Notes: generated by a model from the sequence alone, not told the origin. A stretch of 64,000 nucleotides of DNA from CAWGXG01 sp963826505 (GCA_963826505.1 CAWGXG010000002.1:186001-250000), one strand, 5' to 3'; counted from the first letter of the stretch, positions 8,398 to 17,769 are shown. Translations and numbers: made by a program.

Positions 8398-9408
8398 CTA
8401 GCTGTTGTTGTTGCGCCACAGCACCGTGTAATACGGGCGGTCCGGGTCCGTCATGATAATTTCGCCCGGTTGCACTGCCGGATAGATCATTGCGACCAGC
8501 CGGTTATACACCAGCAGCTTGGTATCGATGTCTTCGCCCGTGCCGAACCATACCGTCCAGCCGCGCCCATCGTGATAACCCAGACCCTTGAGCGAATCAT
8601 ACAGCAGCACATCGATCGCCGGATAGCGGTTGCGCAGTTGCAGCGCGCCGTCGATGATATTCTGCGGGATGCGGTCGCCTACGCCGATTGGCTCAGCGGC
8701 ATTGGGCACTACAATCCGCAGCAGATCGGACCGGTCTTCGCGCTGTTTCATGACGATGCCGTTGACATCCACCCACACGCGGATTTGCTGTTCCCACGTC
8801 AGGGCGGGCTCGCGCTCGACGACCAGAATCTGCACGATGTCGGGCGGCCAACCGACCAGGACGGTTGCATCGGCGATGTTGGGCACGGTCTTAAGCCGCG
8901 CTTCCACGTCTGAAGGATCGATCCAAAAGACGTGCCGCTGTGCGATGTTGGCGTCGCGGAAGATTTCCTCGCGCGACAGGTATTTTTCGCCACCAACTGC
9001 GACTGATGATACAAAAAACGCGGGCGATGTCAGGAACAGGTAGAGCAATGCCGACAGCCCGATCACCATCAACGCCGATACGGCGCGCCAGCTTAAAATC
9101 TGCCACACGCTCACCCGCCTACGCCTGCGGCGCCGGGGCGGGGCAGCGGGCCGGACTTGCGTTTGACTGCTGCGCCGCGTGCGCCGTGTGCCGCGGTCGG
9201 CTCCGGATGAAATACCACGACCGGCACGGCGCGGAATAGGCGCCGCTGATGATGCGGTCGCCCGGACTTGAGAACGCGGCTTCATACGGCGCAGGTGGCC
9301 GTCCTCGCGCTCTGGCAGTTCGGCGGTCCCCGCCGGGCGAACATGGCCCCGGTCCTCGCTTAGGCGGGGACGTGCGGACCTTGATTGGGTCCTGTCATTC
9401 GAGCGCAT
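8398..9408 (-). CDS. ftsQ: Cell division protein FtsQ/DivIB
   Basis: Bitopic divisome protein, 336 residues from the chosen ATG. It has a long basic, Arg/Pro-rich cytoplasmic N-terminus (about 120 residues) and a transmembrane helix (WRAVSALMVIGLSALLYLFL). A POTRA domain follows (FFVSSVAVGGEKYLSREEIF...), then the FtsQ beta domain ending YYTVLWRNNNS. The N-terminus is longer than usual. The frame stays open to 9507, but MRSNDRTQ at 9408 begins the compositionally typical part; no strong ribosome site is seen at either start. It sits between murB and ftsA, preceded by its own candidate promoter. Confidence 0.85.
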   Translation of the reverse strand: MRSNDRTQSRSARPRLSEDRGHVRPAGTAELPEREDGHLRRMKPRSQVRATASSAAPIPRRAGRGISSGADRGTRRTRRSSQTQVRPAAPPRRRRRRRVSVWQILSWRAVSALMVIGLSALLYLFLTSPAFFVSSVAVGGEKYLSREEIFRDANIAQRHVFWIDPSDVEARLKTVPNIADATVLVGWPPDIVQILVVEREPALTWEQQIRVWVDVNGIVMKQREDRSDLLRIVVPNAAEPIGVGDRIPQNIIDGALQLRNRYPAIDVLLYDSLKGLGYHDGRGWTVWFGTGEDIDTKLLVYNRLVAMIYPAVQPGEIIMTDPDRPYYTVLWRNNNS

Positions 9409-9515
9409 CGATTGTTCACGCAAATCTTGGTTGGCGGTCGATAGTGGCGGAAACCGGTTGCTCCCTAGCCCACGTATTGTACTGATTGGTGCTTGTATTT
9501 CCCACACACAATCCC

Positions 9516-9545
9516 ACTATATTCCAACATGCCATAAAAGTCCAA
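9516..9545 (-). promoter_or_regulatory. Candidate promoter for ftsQ-ftsA-ftsZ
   Basis: TTGGAC (9540-9545) and TATAGT (9516-9521) separated by 18 bp on the minus strand, about 100 nt upstream of the ftsQ start. It lies in an unusually AT-rich, gene-free patch (9409-9781) between murB and ftsQ. That patch also holds a TTTGTGAAT direct repeat near 9585-9605. No credible gene was found in it. Confidence 0.45.
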
Positions 9546-9781
9546 TGCACATCGGTACTCTTGAGGCTAGGAGAAATATGGAAAATTTGTGAATTTTGTG
9601 AATTTGAGGAGTGGCCGCCTGCCCGCCAGCGGCCGGTTGCGGGTGAGCTGGGACAGGTTCCGACAGAAAATCGGCCACAACCCGGTGCGTTCGCCCGCGT
9701 TGAGCGTAGTGTCGATGTCAGGCACGTGGAGTAACCGAACGGGGCGGCGGATTTGACGATGTCCAGCGGTTTTCCGGCCAC

Positions 9782-10705
9782 CTAAACCTGATCCCACTCG
9801 CCGATCAGCTCGATCTCCAGTTCCAGCGCAACGCCGAATTTTTCCTGCACAGCGTCACGCGCCAGCAGGATCAACTGGCGGTAATCTTGCGCGGTCCCCT
9901 CGCCGCTGTTCACGATGAAATTGGCATGTACCGGCGAGATCATCACGCCGCCGATGACCGTCCCCTTGAGTCCGGCGGCTTCGATCAGGCGGCCCGCGTA
10001 ATCGCCGGGCGGATTCTTAAAAATGCTGCCGAGTGACGCGCCGGGCGGCTGAGTGCGCTTACGGTGCGCGACGAACTCGTCCGCCGTGGCGTTGAGCGCG
10101 TCGGGATCGTGATCCGGCTCAAGGACCAGTGTCGCGGCCAGTACTACGTACTGCCCCCGGATACCTTTCAGGACGGACGCACGGTAATCGTAATGCATCT
10201 GAGCGGCGCCCCACAGCTCGACGTGGGACCGGTCTTGCAGGCTGAAAATCTCGATCCAGCGCACAGAGGCGGCCATGTCGCTGCCGTGTGCGCCCGCGTT
10301 ATTGATCACCGCCCCGCCGACCGTGCCCGGCACATTGACCGCCCATTCCAGCCCGGCCAGCCCTTGATTCATGCAGCGCCGGGCCAACGTTGCCAGGCTG
10401 GCTCCGCTCTCCGCGACGACACGCCCCTGATCTTCAAAGCGCGTGGATTTGGTATGGTTGACGATCACGACTCCGCGATAGCCCGCGTCCGCGATCAGAA
10501 TATTGGCCCCGCTGCCGATCACCAGCCACGGAATGTCATGTTGGGCGGCCAGGGTGATCGTAGTGGTCAGATCGGTCGTGTTGTTGGCGATGATAAGCGC
10601 ATCCGCCGGACCGCCCAGCCGCGCGACCGTATAACGCGCGAGCGCCTCATCGCGTTTCAGGGCAGAGCCGAGTTGTTCCACCAGGGGTTCATATGGATCA
10701 CTCAT
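9782..10705 (-). CDS. murB: UDP-N-acetylenolpyruvoylglucosamine reductase MurB
   Basis: FAD/NADPH-dependent reductase forming UDP-MurNAc, 307 residues. The FAD-binding segment is visible as LVIGSGANILIADAGYRGVV, together with GLEWAVNVPGTVGGAVINNAGAHG. The catalytic-serine region reads GASLGSIFKNPPGDYAG, and the C-terminal acidic segment ELEIELIGEW supplies the late glutamate. The start ATG overlaps the murC stop by four bases (ATGA-type), so the two are translationally coupled. Followed by a 373-nt gap before ftsQ. Confidence 0.96.
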   Translation of the reverse strand: MSDPYEPLVEQLGSALKRDEALARYTVARLGGPADALIIANNTTDLTTTITLAAQHDIPWLVIGSGANILIADAGYRGVVIVNHTKSTRFEDQGRVVAESGASLATLARRCMNQGLAGLEWAVNVPGTVGGAVINNAGAHGSDMAASVRWIEIFSLQDRSHVELWGAAQMHYDYRASVLKGIRGQYVVLAATLVLEPDHDPDALNATADEFVAHRKRTQPPGASLGSIFKNPPGDYAGRLIEAAGLKGTVIGGVMISPVHANFIVNSGEGTAQDYRQLILLARDAVQEKFGVALELEIELIGEWDQV

Positions 10706-12120
10706 GGCCTATCCTCCTCGCGGGCGCGCAGCCCGGCCAGGATCACGTCGCCGGTACGTGGCAGGTCGCCCGCCGAGAGCAGCACGATCCGGTCACCCGG
10801 CCGGACTGCCTCGACCAGCGCTGCCGCTGTCGCGCCCAGAGCGCCAGTATAACGCACATCGGGGTGTCCGGCAGATCGGATGCGGTCCGCGATGCCGGGC
10901 GCGTCCAGCCCAGGTGTGATCCGCTCGCGCACCGAGTACACGTCGGTCACCAGGACGTGATCGGCTGCGCCGAAGGCCGTGGCGAAGGTCTCTGCCAGGG
11001 TGCGCAGGCGGCCGTAGGTGTGCGGCTGCCACACCGCCCACACATCGCGCACGCCGGGCAGGGCGCGCTGCGCTTCCAGCGTGACGCGGATCTCGGTGGG
11101 GTGATGCGCATAATCGTTGATCAGGGTGACGCCGTCCGCCGCGCCCAGCAATTCGCTGCGCCGCCCGGTACCCTGGAACACGGCCAGCGCGCTCGCCGCC
11201 GAGGCGAAGGACAGCCCGACACGCTCCACCACGACCAGCGCCGCCAGGGCGTTGAGCACGTTGTGGCGGCCGGGCAGCGCGATCTGGGTCGTGCCGAGGG
11301 CGCGCTCGCCCTGGTACACGGTGAAACGGATGCCGCCGGAGGGGTCTGGCTGCAATGCGTCCGCCCACCAGCCCACCGGATCGTCGCGCAGTACAGCGCG
11401 CCCGATGCTGTACAGCGTCACCGCGCGGCCCGCCGCTCGCTGCGCCACGCCGAGCGCGCGGGCGTGCGGGTCCGCCGCGCAGGCCACTAACAGCCCATCC
11501 GCCGGGAGTAGATCTGCAAATTGGGCGAAGGCGGCGAGTACGTCGTCCAGCGTCGGGTAGATGTCCGGGTGATCGTGCTCAATGTTGGTGATCACGCCGA
11601 TCTGCGGGCGCAGGCCGAGAAACATCCGGTCGTACTCATCCGCTTCGATCACGAAATGCGGCCCTTGACCGGCGGCGGCATTGGTGCCGGTGTTGCGCAG
11701 CACGCCGCCCACAATGTAGGTGGGGTCCTGCTGCGCGGCCAGCAGCAGATGTGTAATCAAGGCAGTGGTGGTGGTCTTGCCATGCGTGCCCGCCACCGCG
11801 ATCCCGATCTGGTCCGCCATCAGCGCGCCGAGGACATCCTGCCGCCGCAGCACGGGCCGGCCCGCCATGCGCGCCGCCGCGATCTCCGGGTTATTGTCTT
11901 TGGCGGCGGAGGTTGCCAGCACAAGATCGGCCCCGCTGACATGATCGGCAGCCTGCCCCTCGAAGAAGACAAGTCCGCGAGCGGTCAGGGCGCGGGTCAG
12001 GTCATTGGCGTGCAGGTCGGAGCCGCTCACGGAAAAGCCGCGCCCCAGCAGAACACGGGCGATCGCCGACATGCCAAATCCGCCCACGCCCACAATATGA
12101 ATCCGCTGCCCAGGACGCAT
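10702..12120 (-). CDS. murC: UDP-N-acetylmuramate--L-alanine ligase MurC
   Basis: ATP-dependent addition of L-Ala to UDP-MurNAc, 472 residues. The N-terminal Rossmann motif is HIVGVGGFGMSAIA and the P-loop is GTHGKTTTTALI. The central Mur-ligase residues include FVIEADEYDRMF and the C-terminal domain has NDYAHHPTEI. The start at 12120 is preferred because GGGGAGGG lies 8 nt upstream; two in-frame GTGs at 12126 and 12129 are alternatives. It heads a second minus-strand run (murC-murB-ftsQ-ftsA-ftsZ), split from murG and cvpA by the plus-strand DinB-like gene. Confidence 0.96.
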   Translation of the reverse strand: MRPGQRIHIVGVGGFGMSAIARVLLGRGFSVSGSDLHANDLTRALTARGLVFFEGQAADHVSGADLVLATSAAKDNNPEIAAARMAGRPVLRRQDVLGALMADQIGIAVAGTHGKTTTTALITHLLLAAQQDPTYIVGGVLRNTGTNAAAGQGPHFVIEADEYDRMFLGLRPQIGVITNIEHDHPDIYPTLDDVLAAFAQFADLLPADGLLVACAADPHARALGVAQRAAGRAVTLYSIGRAVLRDDPVGWWADALQPDPSGGIRFTVYQGERALGTTQIALPGRHNVLNALAALVVVERVGLSFASAASALAVFQGTGRRSELLGAADGVTLINDYAHHPTEIRVTLEAQRALPGVRDVWAVWQPHTYGRLRTLAETFATAFGAADHVLVTDVYSVRERITPGLDAPGIADRIRSAGHPDVRYTGALGATAAALVEAVRPGDRIVLLSAGDLPRTGDVILAGLRAREEDRP

Positions 12121-12236
12121 GATCACCACCCTCCCCGCTGAAGCACTTATGCCGGGTGAAAGTGTAACACTCAGGGGACCAGTCGCGAAAAATCTTCTAT
12201 ACTGGAAATATCGTCACCTAACACAAGGCCAGCGCG

Positions 12237-12722
12237 ATGCCCAAGAAAGCCACCCAGTCACAGATTGACACGTATCTGCACACTCTGATCACCACGCCCT
12301 CCCGCATCGCCGCTATGACAGAGTGGATGGACGAAGCCGCCCTGCGCGCGCAGCCCGCGCCCGGCGTCTGGTCGGCGCTGGAACACATGGCCCATCTGCG
12401 CGCTTGCGGTGAGGTATGGGGCCACAGCATCTATATGATGATCATGCTCGATGAGCCTGAGCTTCCGTTCATTCACCCGCGGGAGTGGATGAGAAAAATG
12501 GGCTACGCGCGGCTCACCTTTGCCGAAAACTACACCGCTTACGCCGTCGAGCGCAAGAATCTGATCCGCATGGTGTCCGGGCTGTCTTTTGAGGATTGGG
12601 ATCGGACCTGCCGCTTCACGGGCAAAGCGAATACCTTCACCATCTTCGGCGAGGTGCTGCGTATGGCCAACCACGAGATCGATCACTTGCCGCAGATCGA
12701 GGCGCTGGGCGGGTCCGGCTGA
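12237..12722 (+). CDS. DinB-superfamily protein
   Basis: 161-residue four-helix-bundle protein resembling DinB/DUF664-type metal-binding proteins. The histidines EHMAHL (near residue 50) and NHEIDHLPQIE (near residue 150) fit the three-His metal site of the family, and WSALEHMAHL is the typical first motif. The family is often linked to thiol-dependent or stress functions, but no substrate can be named. It is the only plus-strand gene within the division cluster and appears inserted between cvpA and murC. A TATACT box lies at 12198-12203 upstream. Confidence 0.8.
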   Translation: MPKKATQSQIDTYLHTLITTPSRIAAMTEWMDEAALRAQPAPGVWSALEHMAHLRACGEVWGHSIYMMIMLDEPELPFIHPREWMRKMGYARLTFAENYTAYAVERKNLIRMVSGLSFEDWDRTCRFTGKANTFTIFGEVLRMANHEIDHLPQIEALGGSG

Positions 12723-12838
12723 CCAATGGCAACGCGGCACGCAAGGACGTTCGTGTTGGCACTCAACTGGCCTGGCAAACAACCCGGGGAGTCATGCGAT
12801 AGTGTGGTCCGGGGTCGGCTCCGTCCACTGACCGTGCG

Positions 12839-13372
12839 CTAGATCACGGCCACGATCACAAAGACGAACAGCGCGATCATCATCAGCGAGAGGATGCTGC
12901 CGTCCCCGCTGAGCATCCAGCTCAGGGGCAGGCCATTGACCCAACTGGCGCTGACCGAGCCGGGCGGTACCGGTGAGATGTACGGGCTGAGTGGGTATTC
13001 GAGGTTATCCATGTACCACCACAGCGACCCTACCAGCAGGTAGCCGTTCCACGCCCCGACCAGCGCGCCCAGGATGCCGTCCTGGAAGCCTTCGCGGTTC
13101 GAGCGACGCCCGCCCCGGCGCGAGAGCATTTCGGGCGGCGTCTGGTAGGCGAAGAAGCCCATCACCAACAGGATGGCGGCTTGCAGCCAGAACTTGGACG
13201 ATTGCTGGCCGCTGGTGAGCGGATCGATCAGGACCGTTTCAAATTGCTTGAGCGTGAACAGGGCCAACACAATGCCCGCCGTCGCGATCAGCTCTTTCGT
13301 CCAGCCACGCATATACCCAATCGTGGCAAACATACCGATCGCAATAACCAGAAAACTCGATAATTGCATCAT
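12839..13372 (-). CDS. CvpA-like membrane protein
   Basis: 177 residues with four predicted membrane segments (about 5-20, 30-48, 64-80 and 157-177). The opening is a short helix, then GYMRGWTKELIATAGIVLAL, the signature of CvpA / colicin-V-production family proteins, which influence envelope function by an unclear mechanism. A charged linker (SRRGGRRSNREG) precedes GALVGAWNGYLLVGSLW. It lies between murG and murC on the same strand, so a cell-envelope role is plausible. It ends 117 nt from the convergent DinB-like gene. Confidence 0.7.
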   Translation of the reverse strand: MMQLSSFLVIAIGMFATIGYMRGWTKELIATAGIVLALFTLKQFETVLIDPLTSGQQSSKFWLQAAILLVMGFFAYQTPPEMLSRRGGRRSNREGFQDGILGALVGAWNGYLLVGSLWWYMDNLEYPLSPYISPVPPGSVSASWVNGLPLSWMLSGDGSILSLMMIALFVFVIVAVI

Positions 13373-13520
13373 TAGCGTCGTTCCCTGCTCCCGATGGAGG
13401 ATGACCCCAGAGCGCAGGCGGCCACGATCCCCCGTGTCGCCCCGACACTCGCATTAACGCTAGTATTGTAAGCGATCTGACCATTACAGAAAAGTCACGC
13501 CCGCCCGCGAGGCAAGAACA

Positions 13521-13569
13521 CAATGGACCACGGAGGATCACAGAGAAACAACGAGAGGCACACAGAACC
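13521..13569. repeat. CACAGAG-rich dispersed intergenic repeat, copy 1
   Basis: Contains ACCACGGAGGATCACAGAGA, 18 of 20 bases identical to a segment at 17823-17842. It lies in the gap between murG and the CvpA-like gene. Confidence 0.5.
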
Positions 13570-13625
13570 AATTGAAAACCTCAAACGATATTCTTCTCTA
13601 TGCTCTCTGTGTTCCGTTCTTGTTT

Positions 13626-14735
13626 CTACGCGCCTCCGGCGGTTTCGGCCAGCAGACGCGCGATATGTTCCGCCCCGTCGCTCACGCTGACGGCGCGCAT
13701 GGCTGCGCGCATAGCATCCAACCGCCCCGGGTCGTTCAGCAGGGCGCGAATCGTCGGCAGCAGGTCTTCGCCCAGCCGCTCATCGTCGACGCGCACCGCC
13801 GCCCCACGACTCACCAGCCAATCCGCGTTGACCTTCTGGTAGCGCCACGCGTAAGGGTAGGGCACCAGGATCGCGGGCAGTTCCAGCGCGGGGAATTCCG
13901 CCAGCGTGGACGCGCCCGACCGGGCGACCACCAGATCGGCGGCGGCGAACGCCTGCCCGATGTCTGGCAGGAAGGCGTGAATCTGGTAATTCTGGCGTTG
14001 GGCGTCGCTCAGTGCCGCGTGTTGCGCCTGGACCTGTTCCCAATCCAGCCGCCCCGTAATGTGCACGATCTGGAGTCCGTCTTCCAGCAGGGCCGGGCCA
14101 ATCTGGCCGAGCGCCGTGTTGATGCTGCGCGATCCGCGGCTGCCGCCGAAGACGAGCAGCGTCTTGCGCGCCGGGTCCAGTCCTAGCGCGGCGATCCCGG
14201 CTTCACGCGTGACGCTTAGAATTTCCGGGCGCAGTGGGTAACCGGTTTCGACGACCTTCTTGCCGGGGTAAAACTGCGCTGTGTCGGCCACCGTCGCCGC
14301 AATGGAGCGTGCGAAATAGCGCCCCAACATGCGCAGCGCCAACCCCGGCTCGATGTCCGGCACATAGATCACGATCGGGCGGCGGATCAGCCAGCAGGCC
14401 GCCGCCACCGGGAACCCGACCCAACCGCCGGTCAGAAACAGCACCTGGGGCCGCCGTCGCAGCGCCAACAGTAAGGATTGCAGGGTGCCGATCGCAATGC
14501 GCACCAGGCTCAAGATCTGCTGTAGACGCGAGACACCGTGCAGCGGCCCGGCCAGCACTTCGTCGTACCTGTCGAATTTCACATCGGACTGGTCTACGAG
14601 ATCGCGGGCCATGTCGCCGCGCGCGCCCACAAAAGTCATGGTCAGAGTGGGGTACAGCCGCCGCAGTGCGCCCGCGACCGCCAGCGCGGGGTACACACCG
14701 CCGCCGGTTCCCCCAGCAGAAATCATGATATGCAC
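13626..14735 (-). CDS. murG: UDP-GlcNAc:lipid I N-acetylglucosaminyltransferase MurG
   Basis: Membrane-associated GT28 enzyme converting lipid I to lipid II, 369 residues. The N-terminal glycine-rich loop is SAGGTGGGVYPALAVAGAL and the donor domain begins LLVFGGSRGSRSIN. The UDP-GlcNAc pocket has ARSGASTLAEFPALELPAIL with PYPYAWRYQKVNA. The chosen start is the GTG at 14735 (MHIMISAGG), 8 nt after AGGAG; ATG 14726 is an alternative. It lies between ftsW and the CvpA-like gene. GATCAGC-type repeats occupy the 131-nt gap to ftsW. Confidence 0.95.
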   Translation of the reverse strand: MHIMISAGGTGGGVYPALAVAGALRRLYPTLTMTFVGARGDMARDLVDQSDVKFDRYDEVLAGPLHGVSRLQQILSLVRIAIGTLQSLLLALRRRPQVLFLTGGWVGFPVAAACWLIRRPIVIYVPDIEPGLALRMLGRYFARSIAATVADTAQFYPGKKVVETGYPLRPEILSVTREAGIAALGLDPARKTLLVFGGSRGSRSINTALGQIGPALLEDGLQIVHITGRLDWEQVQAQHAALSDAQRQNYQIHAFLPDIGQAFAAADLVVARSGASTLAEFPALELPAILVPYPYAWRYQKVNADWLVSRGAAVRVDDERLGEDLLPTIRALLNDPGRLDAMRAAMRAVSVSDGAEHIARLLAETAGGA

Positions 14736-14760
14736 GTGTTGTTCTCCTGTGAAAAGCGCC

Positions 14761-14787
14761 AACAGCGATCAGCCGTCAGCGATCAGG
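14761..14787. repeat. GATCAGC dispersed repeat, copy 1
   Basis: AGCGATCAGC followed by GTCAGCGATCAG in the murG-ftsW gap. Similar strings recur at 16208, 17770, 17953, 19922 and 44731. Confidence 0.5.
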
Positions 14788-14866
14788 TCAAGCGGCCTCT
14801 TCCGGACCATTTTCGGCAGTGGAGCCGGTGCCTGGAGATTCGGTTATCAGGTCGGCGGGGCCGCGC

Positions 14867-16135
14867 CTAGTCCTGTTTGCGTTTAGGCTGTGCCCCGCGA
14901 CTGATCGCGCGTGACACGTTGAGCATCAGCCCGACTCCCGCCAGGCTGGCCACCAGACTCGATCCGCCATAACTGATGAAAGGTAGCGGGACCCCCGTCG
15001 GCGGGATCATGGCGGTCATGACGGCGATGTTCAGCAGCGCATCATACGCGATCCAGCAGGTGACGCCCGCTGCCAGCAGTCCGCCGAAATCGTCCGGCGC
15101 ATAGCGCGAGATGGCGAACCCCCGGTACAGCAGCGCGACGAACAGTGCAATCACGAAAAATGTGCCGACCAGCCCTAACTCTTCACCGATTACGGCGAAA
15201 ATGCTGTCCGTGTGGGGGAAGGGTAGATTATTGGCGAATTTCTGCTTGCTTTCGCCCAGCCCAACGCCGGTCAGACCGCCGTTGATAAAGGCCGTTACCG
15301 CCTGTTGGACATGGTCGCTGGCGTGGGTCAGATCTTTGATCGCGGCGGCATGCGCGGTCAAGCGCTGCTGCGCGTAATCGAGCCGCGTGATCAACTGCCA
15401 GCCTGCCACGCCCATCACTGCGCCGATCGCCATCAGTTGGAACAAGTCCGCCCCGGCGACGAAGAACATGCTCACCGCGGTCGCCAGGATGCTGGCCGCC
15501 GTGCTGATGTCGGGTTGCAGTACGATCAAAAAGGCGACCGCGCCAACCAGGATGCTGAACGGGAGGATGCCGTATGTAATATTGCGAATGCGGCGGCGCT
15601 TGGCCGCCAGCCAGGCCGCCATATACAGCACGACCGTGAATTTCGCGAGTTCACCGGGTTGGAACGAACCGTTGACCAGGGCGCGCTGGGCCTCGAAGCG
15701 ACGGTCACCGAAGCGCAACACCAGCACCAGCAGCACGATCACGCCTAGCATCATCGGTACGGCCAGCACGCGCCAGATGTGGTAATCCACGCGCGACAGG
15801 ATGATCAACAGCAGCACGCCCAGCGCCATCGAGCGCATTTGCCGCACCAGGAAATACGTCGTGCTGTCGACCTTGCCTGTGACCTGATAGCTCACGTCGA
15901 TCGAGGCGCTGTAGACCATCATCAGCCCGATCGCGCACAGGATGCCCACGATCAGAATCAGGTAGAGATCGAAGCCCGCGGCGTAGGCGCGACGGCGCTC
16001 CACGATCTCCGCCTGGTCGATCGGCGGTGACGCGGCCACGCGCTGCGGACGCTGCAAGGCGTCGGCGTAGTTGAACTCGGTGTCGTCTTCGATGTATTGC
16101 GGTGCGTTCGCCATGATGATACGGTCAGCCCTCAC
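14867..16135 (-). CDS. ftsW: Peptidoglycan polymerase / division protein FtsW
   Basis: SEDS-family glycan polymerase, 422 residues with about ten membrane helices after a 55-residue cytoplasmic N-terminus. Family motifs are QPGELAKF, VLQPDISTA, the extracytoplasmic LPFPHTDSIFAVIGEELG and the terminal PPTGVPLPFISYGGSSL. The frame opens with GTG at 16135 directly behind AAGGG; ATG 16114 is a second candidate. It follows murD and precedes murG, the standard dcw order. FtsW rather than RodA is chosen from the gene context and C-terminal motif. Confidence 0.93.
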   Translation of the reverse strand: MRADRIIMANAPQYIEDDTEFNYADALQRPQRVAASPPIDQAEIVERRRAYAAGFDLYLILIVGILCAIGLMMVYSASIDVSYQVTGKVDSTTYFLVRQMRSMALGVLLLIILSRVDYHIWRVLAVPMMLGVIVLLVLVLRFGDRRFEAQRALVNGSFQPGELAKFTVVLYMAAWLAAKRRRIRNITYGILPFSILVGAVAFLIVLQPDISTAASILATAVSMFFVAGADLFQLMAIGAVMGVAGWQLITRLDYAQQRLTAHAAAIKDLTHASDHVQQAVTAFINGGLTGVGLGESKQKFANNLPFPHTDSIFAVIGEELGLVGTFFVIALFVALLYRGFAISRYAPDDFGGLLAAGVTCWIAYDALLNIAVMTAMIPPTGVPLPFISYGGSSLVASLAGVGLMLNVSRAISRGAQPKRKQD

Positions 16136-16207
16136 CCCTTAGCTTGCCCGAATGGGATCGATCACTACCTTACCCCAACGCCGCAATTCACGCTATTGAG
16201 CGAACGG

Positions 16208-16245
16208 CGAACAGCGCTCAGCAATCAGTAAAACAGCGATCAGAG
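16208..16245. repeat. GATCAGC dispersed repeat, copy 2
   Basis: CAGCGCTCAGCAATCAG...CAGCGATCAGAG in the murD-ftsW gap, related to the copies at 14761 and 17770. Confidence 0.45.
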
Positions 16246-16282
16246 AGCTTTCCAATGAGGCCTGTCACCTGATTGCTGTTCG

Positions 16283-17698
16283 CTACTTCCCGCGCACCAA
16301 ATCGCGGAAGTGCTGCCCGCGCGCGGCGAAATCGCGGTACGCGTCGAACGACGTGCCACCCGGACTCAGCAGCACGACATCGCCCGCCCGCGCCATATTC
16401 CGCGCCAGCGCGACCGCCTCCGGCAGATCCGCCGCGATTTCCACCCGCTCGATCCGCGCGCTGGGATCGACAGCTTGGGCGCGCCGCACGTGCTCGGCCA
16501 CCTGGGGACCGAATTCGCCAAACGCGATCACCGCGCGGCAGCGCCGCACGGCCAGCGCCGCCAGCGTCCCCCAGGGCAGATTTTTGTCGCGGCCTCCGGC
16601 CAGCAGGATCAGCGGCTCCGAGTAGCTGCGCAGCGCGGCGACCACGCGCTCCGGCGCGGTGGCGATGCTGTCATTGACCCATGTCACGCCATTGATCACG
16701 GCGACGGTTTCCTGCCGGTGTTCGACGCCGGTGAAGTCGGCAATCGCGTCTCGCATGGCTTCCACCGGGACGCGACCTGCGCCCGCGATGGCGCATGCCG
16801 CCAGCGTGTTGAGCAGGTTGTGATCGCCACGCAGCCGGATCGTGTCGCGCGCACACACGACCTCGTAAGCGCTACCCGGCGCGCTGTCGCCCTCGGTGAC
16901 AATCAGGTTATCCCTGTCCAGATATGCGCCGGACGGAACAGTTTCGCACATGGAAAATTCCGCCAGACGGCCCGGCGCATCCTGACTCATGCGGCGCGCG
17001 TTGGGATCGTCACGCCCGAAGACCGCGACGTCGTGCGAATCCTGGTGCAGGTAGATGTGGGCTTTCGCGGCGATGTAGGCTTCCATGGTCAGGTGGCGGT
17101 CCAGGTGGTTCGGCGTGACGTTGAGCACGGCGGCCACGGTCGGACTGGCGGTCATCAGTTCCAACTGGAAACTGCTCAGCTCCATCACGACGATATCCTC
17201 CGGCGCGATCTCCGGCAGCACGTCGAGCAGCACGTCGCCGATATTCCCGCCGACGTGCGTCCGCCGTCCGCTGGCCCGGCACATCGCCCCCGTGAGCGCG
17301 GTCGTGGTGGTTTTGCCCGCGCTGCCGGTGATGCCCAGGACGGGCGCGGGGCAGCGTTCCAAAAAAAACTGCGCGTCATTGGCAAGCCGCACGCCGCGTC
17401 GCCGGGCTTCCTGCACAATGGGCAGTGTCGGCGGCACGCCCCCGCTCAGGCACAGCACGTCGCAGTCGTCGAGCAGATCGAGCGGGTGCCCGCCCAGCGC
17501 CAGCGCGACGCGCGTCAGGTCGATGTCGTTCAACTCCGCGCCCAATTGATCGGCAGTACGGCTGTCCGAGAGTGTGACGCGCGCGCCCACTGAAGGCAGC
17601 CAACGCGCCAGCGCCTTGCCCTGCCGTGCGACGCCCAGCACGATGACGTGTTGGCTGTTGAGCGGATCGGTTTGGGCCGGGTCGAGGGGGACGTTCAT
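16283..17698 (-). CDS. murD: UDP-N-acetylmuramoyl-L-alanine--D-glutamate ligase MurD
   Basis: ATP-dependent ligase adding D-Glu to UDP-MurNAc-L-Ala, 471 residues. The N-terminal nucleotide domain begins VIVLGVARQGKALARWL and the P-loop is GITGSAGKTTTTALTGA. The Mur-ligase core has MELSSFQLELM and LNVTPNHLDRHLTMEAYIAAK. The C-terminal domain contains NDSIATAPERVVAAL and GGRDKNLPW, both typical of MurD. ATG 17698 has GGGAGA 8 nt upstream. It is the first dcw gene here; mraY, murE and murF are not in the window. Confidence 0.96.
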   Translation of the reverse strand: MNVPLDPAQTDPLNSQHVIVLGVARQGKALARWLPSVGARVTLSDSRTADQLGAELNDIDLTRVALALGGHPLDLLDDCDVLCLSGGVPPTLPIVQEARRRGVRLANDAQFFLERCPAPVLGITGSAGKTTTTALTGAMCRASGRRTHVGGNIGDVLLDVLPEIAPEDIVVMELSSFQLELMTASPTVAAVLNVTPNHLDRHLTMEAYIAAKAHIYLHQDSHDVAVFGRDDPNARRMSQDAPGRLAEFSMCETVPSGAYLDRDNLIVTEGDSAPGSAYEVVCARDTIRLRGDHNLLNTLAACAIAGAGRVPVEAMRDAIADFTGVEHRQETVAVINGVTWVNDSIATAPERVVAALRSYSEPLILLAGGRDKNLPWGTLAALAVRRCRAVIAFGEFGPQVAEHVRRAQAVDPSARIERVEIAADLPEAVALARNMARAGDVVLLSPGGTSFDAYRDFAARGQHFRDLVRGK

Positions 17699-17769
17699 AG
17701 CGGTTATCTCCCGCGCGCGGTGCGCTGTGTTGGCGTGTGCGAGTGTTGTCTCTATGTTACCGCATCAGG

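Noticed and set aside
9416..9781. Possible 121-aa gene between murB and ftsQ
   Set aside because: No ribosome site, low-complexity product, and it spans the candidate ftsQ promoter; more likely noncoding.
16310..17593. Plus-strand frame of 427 codons opposite murD
   Set aside because: Antisense of MurD, which has all family motifs.
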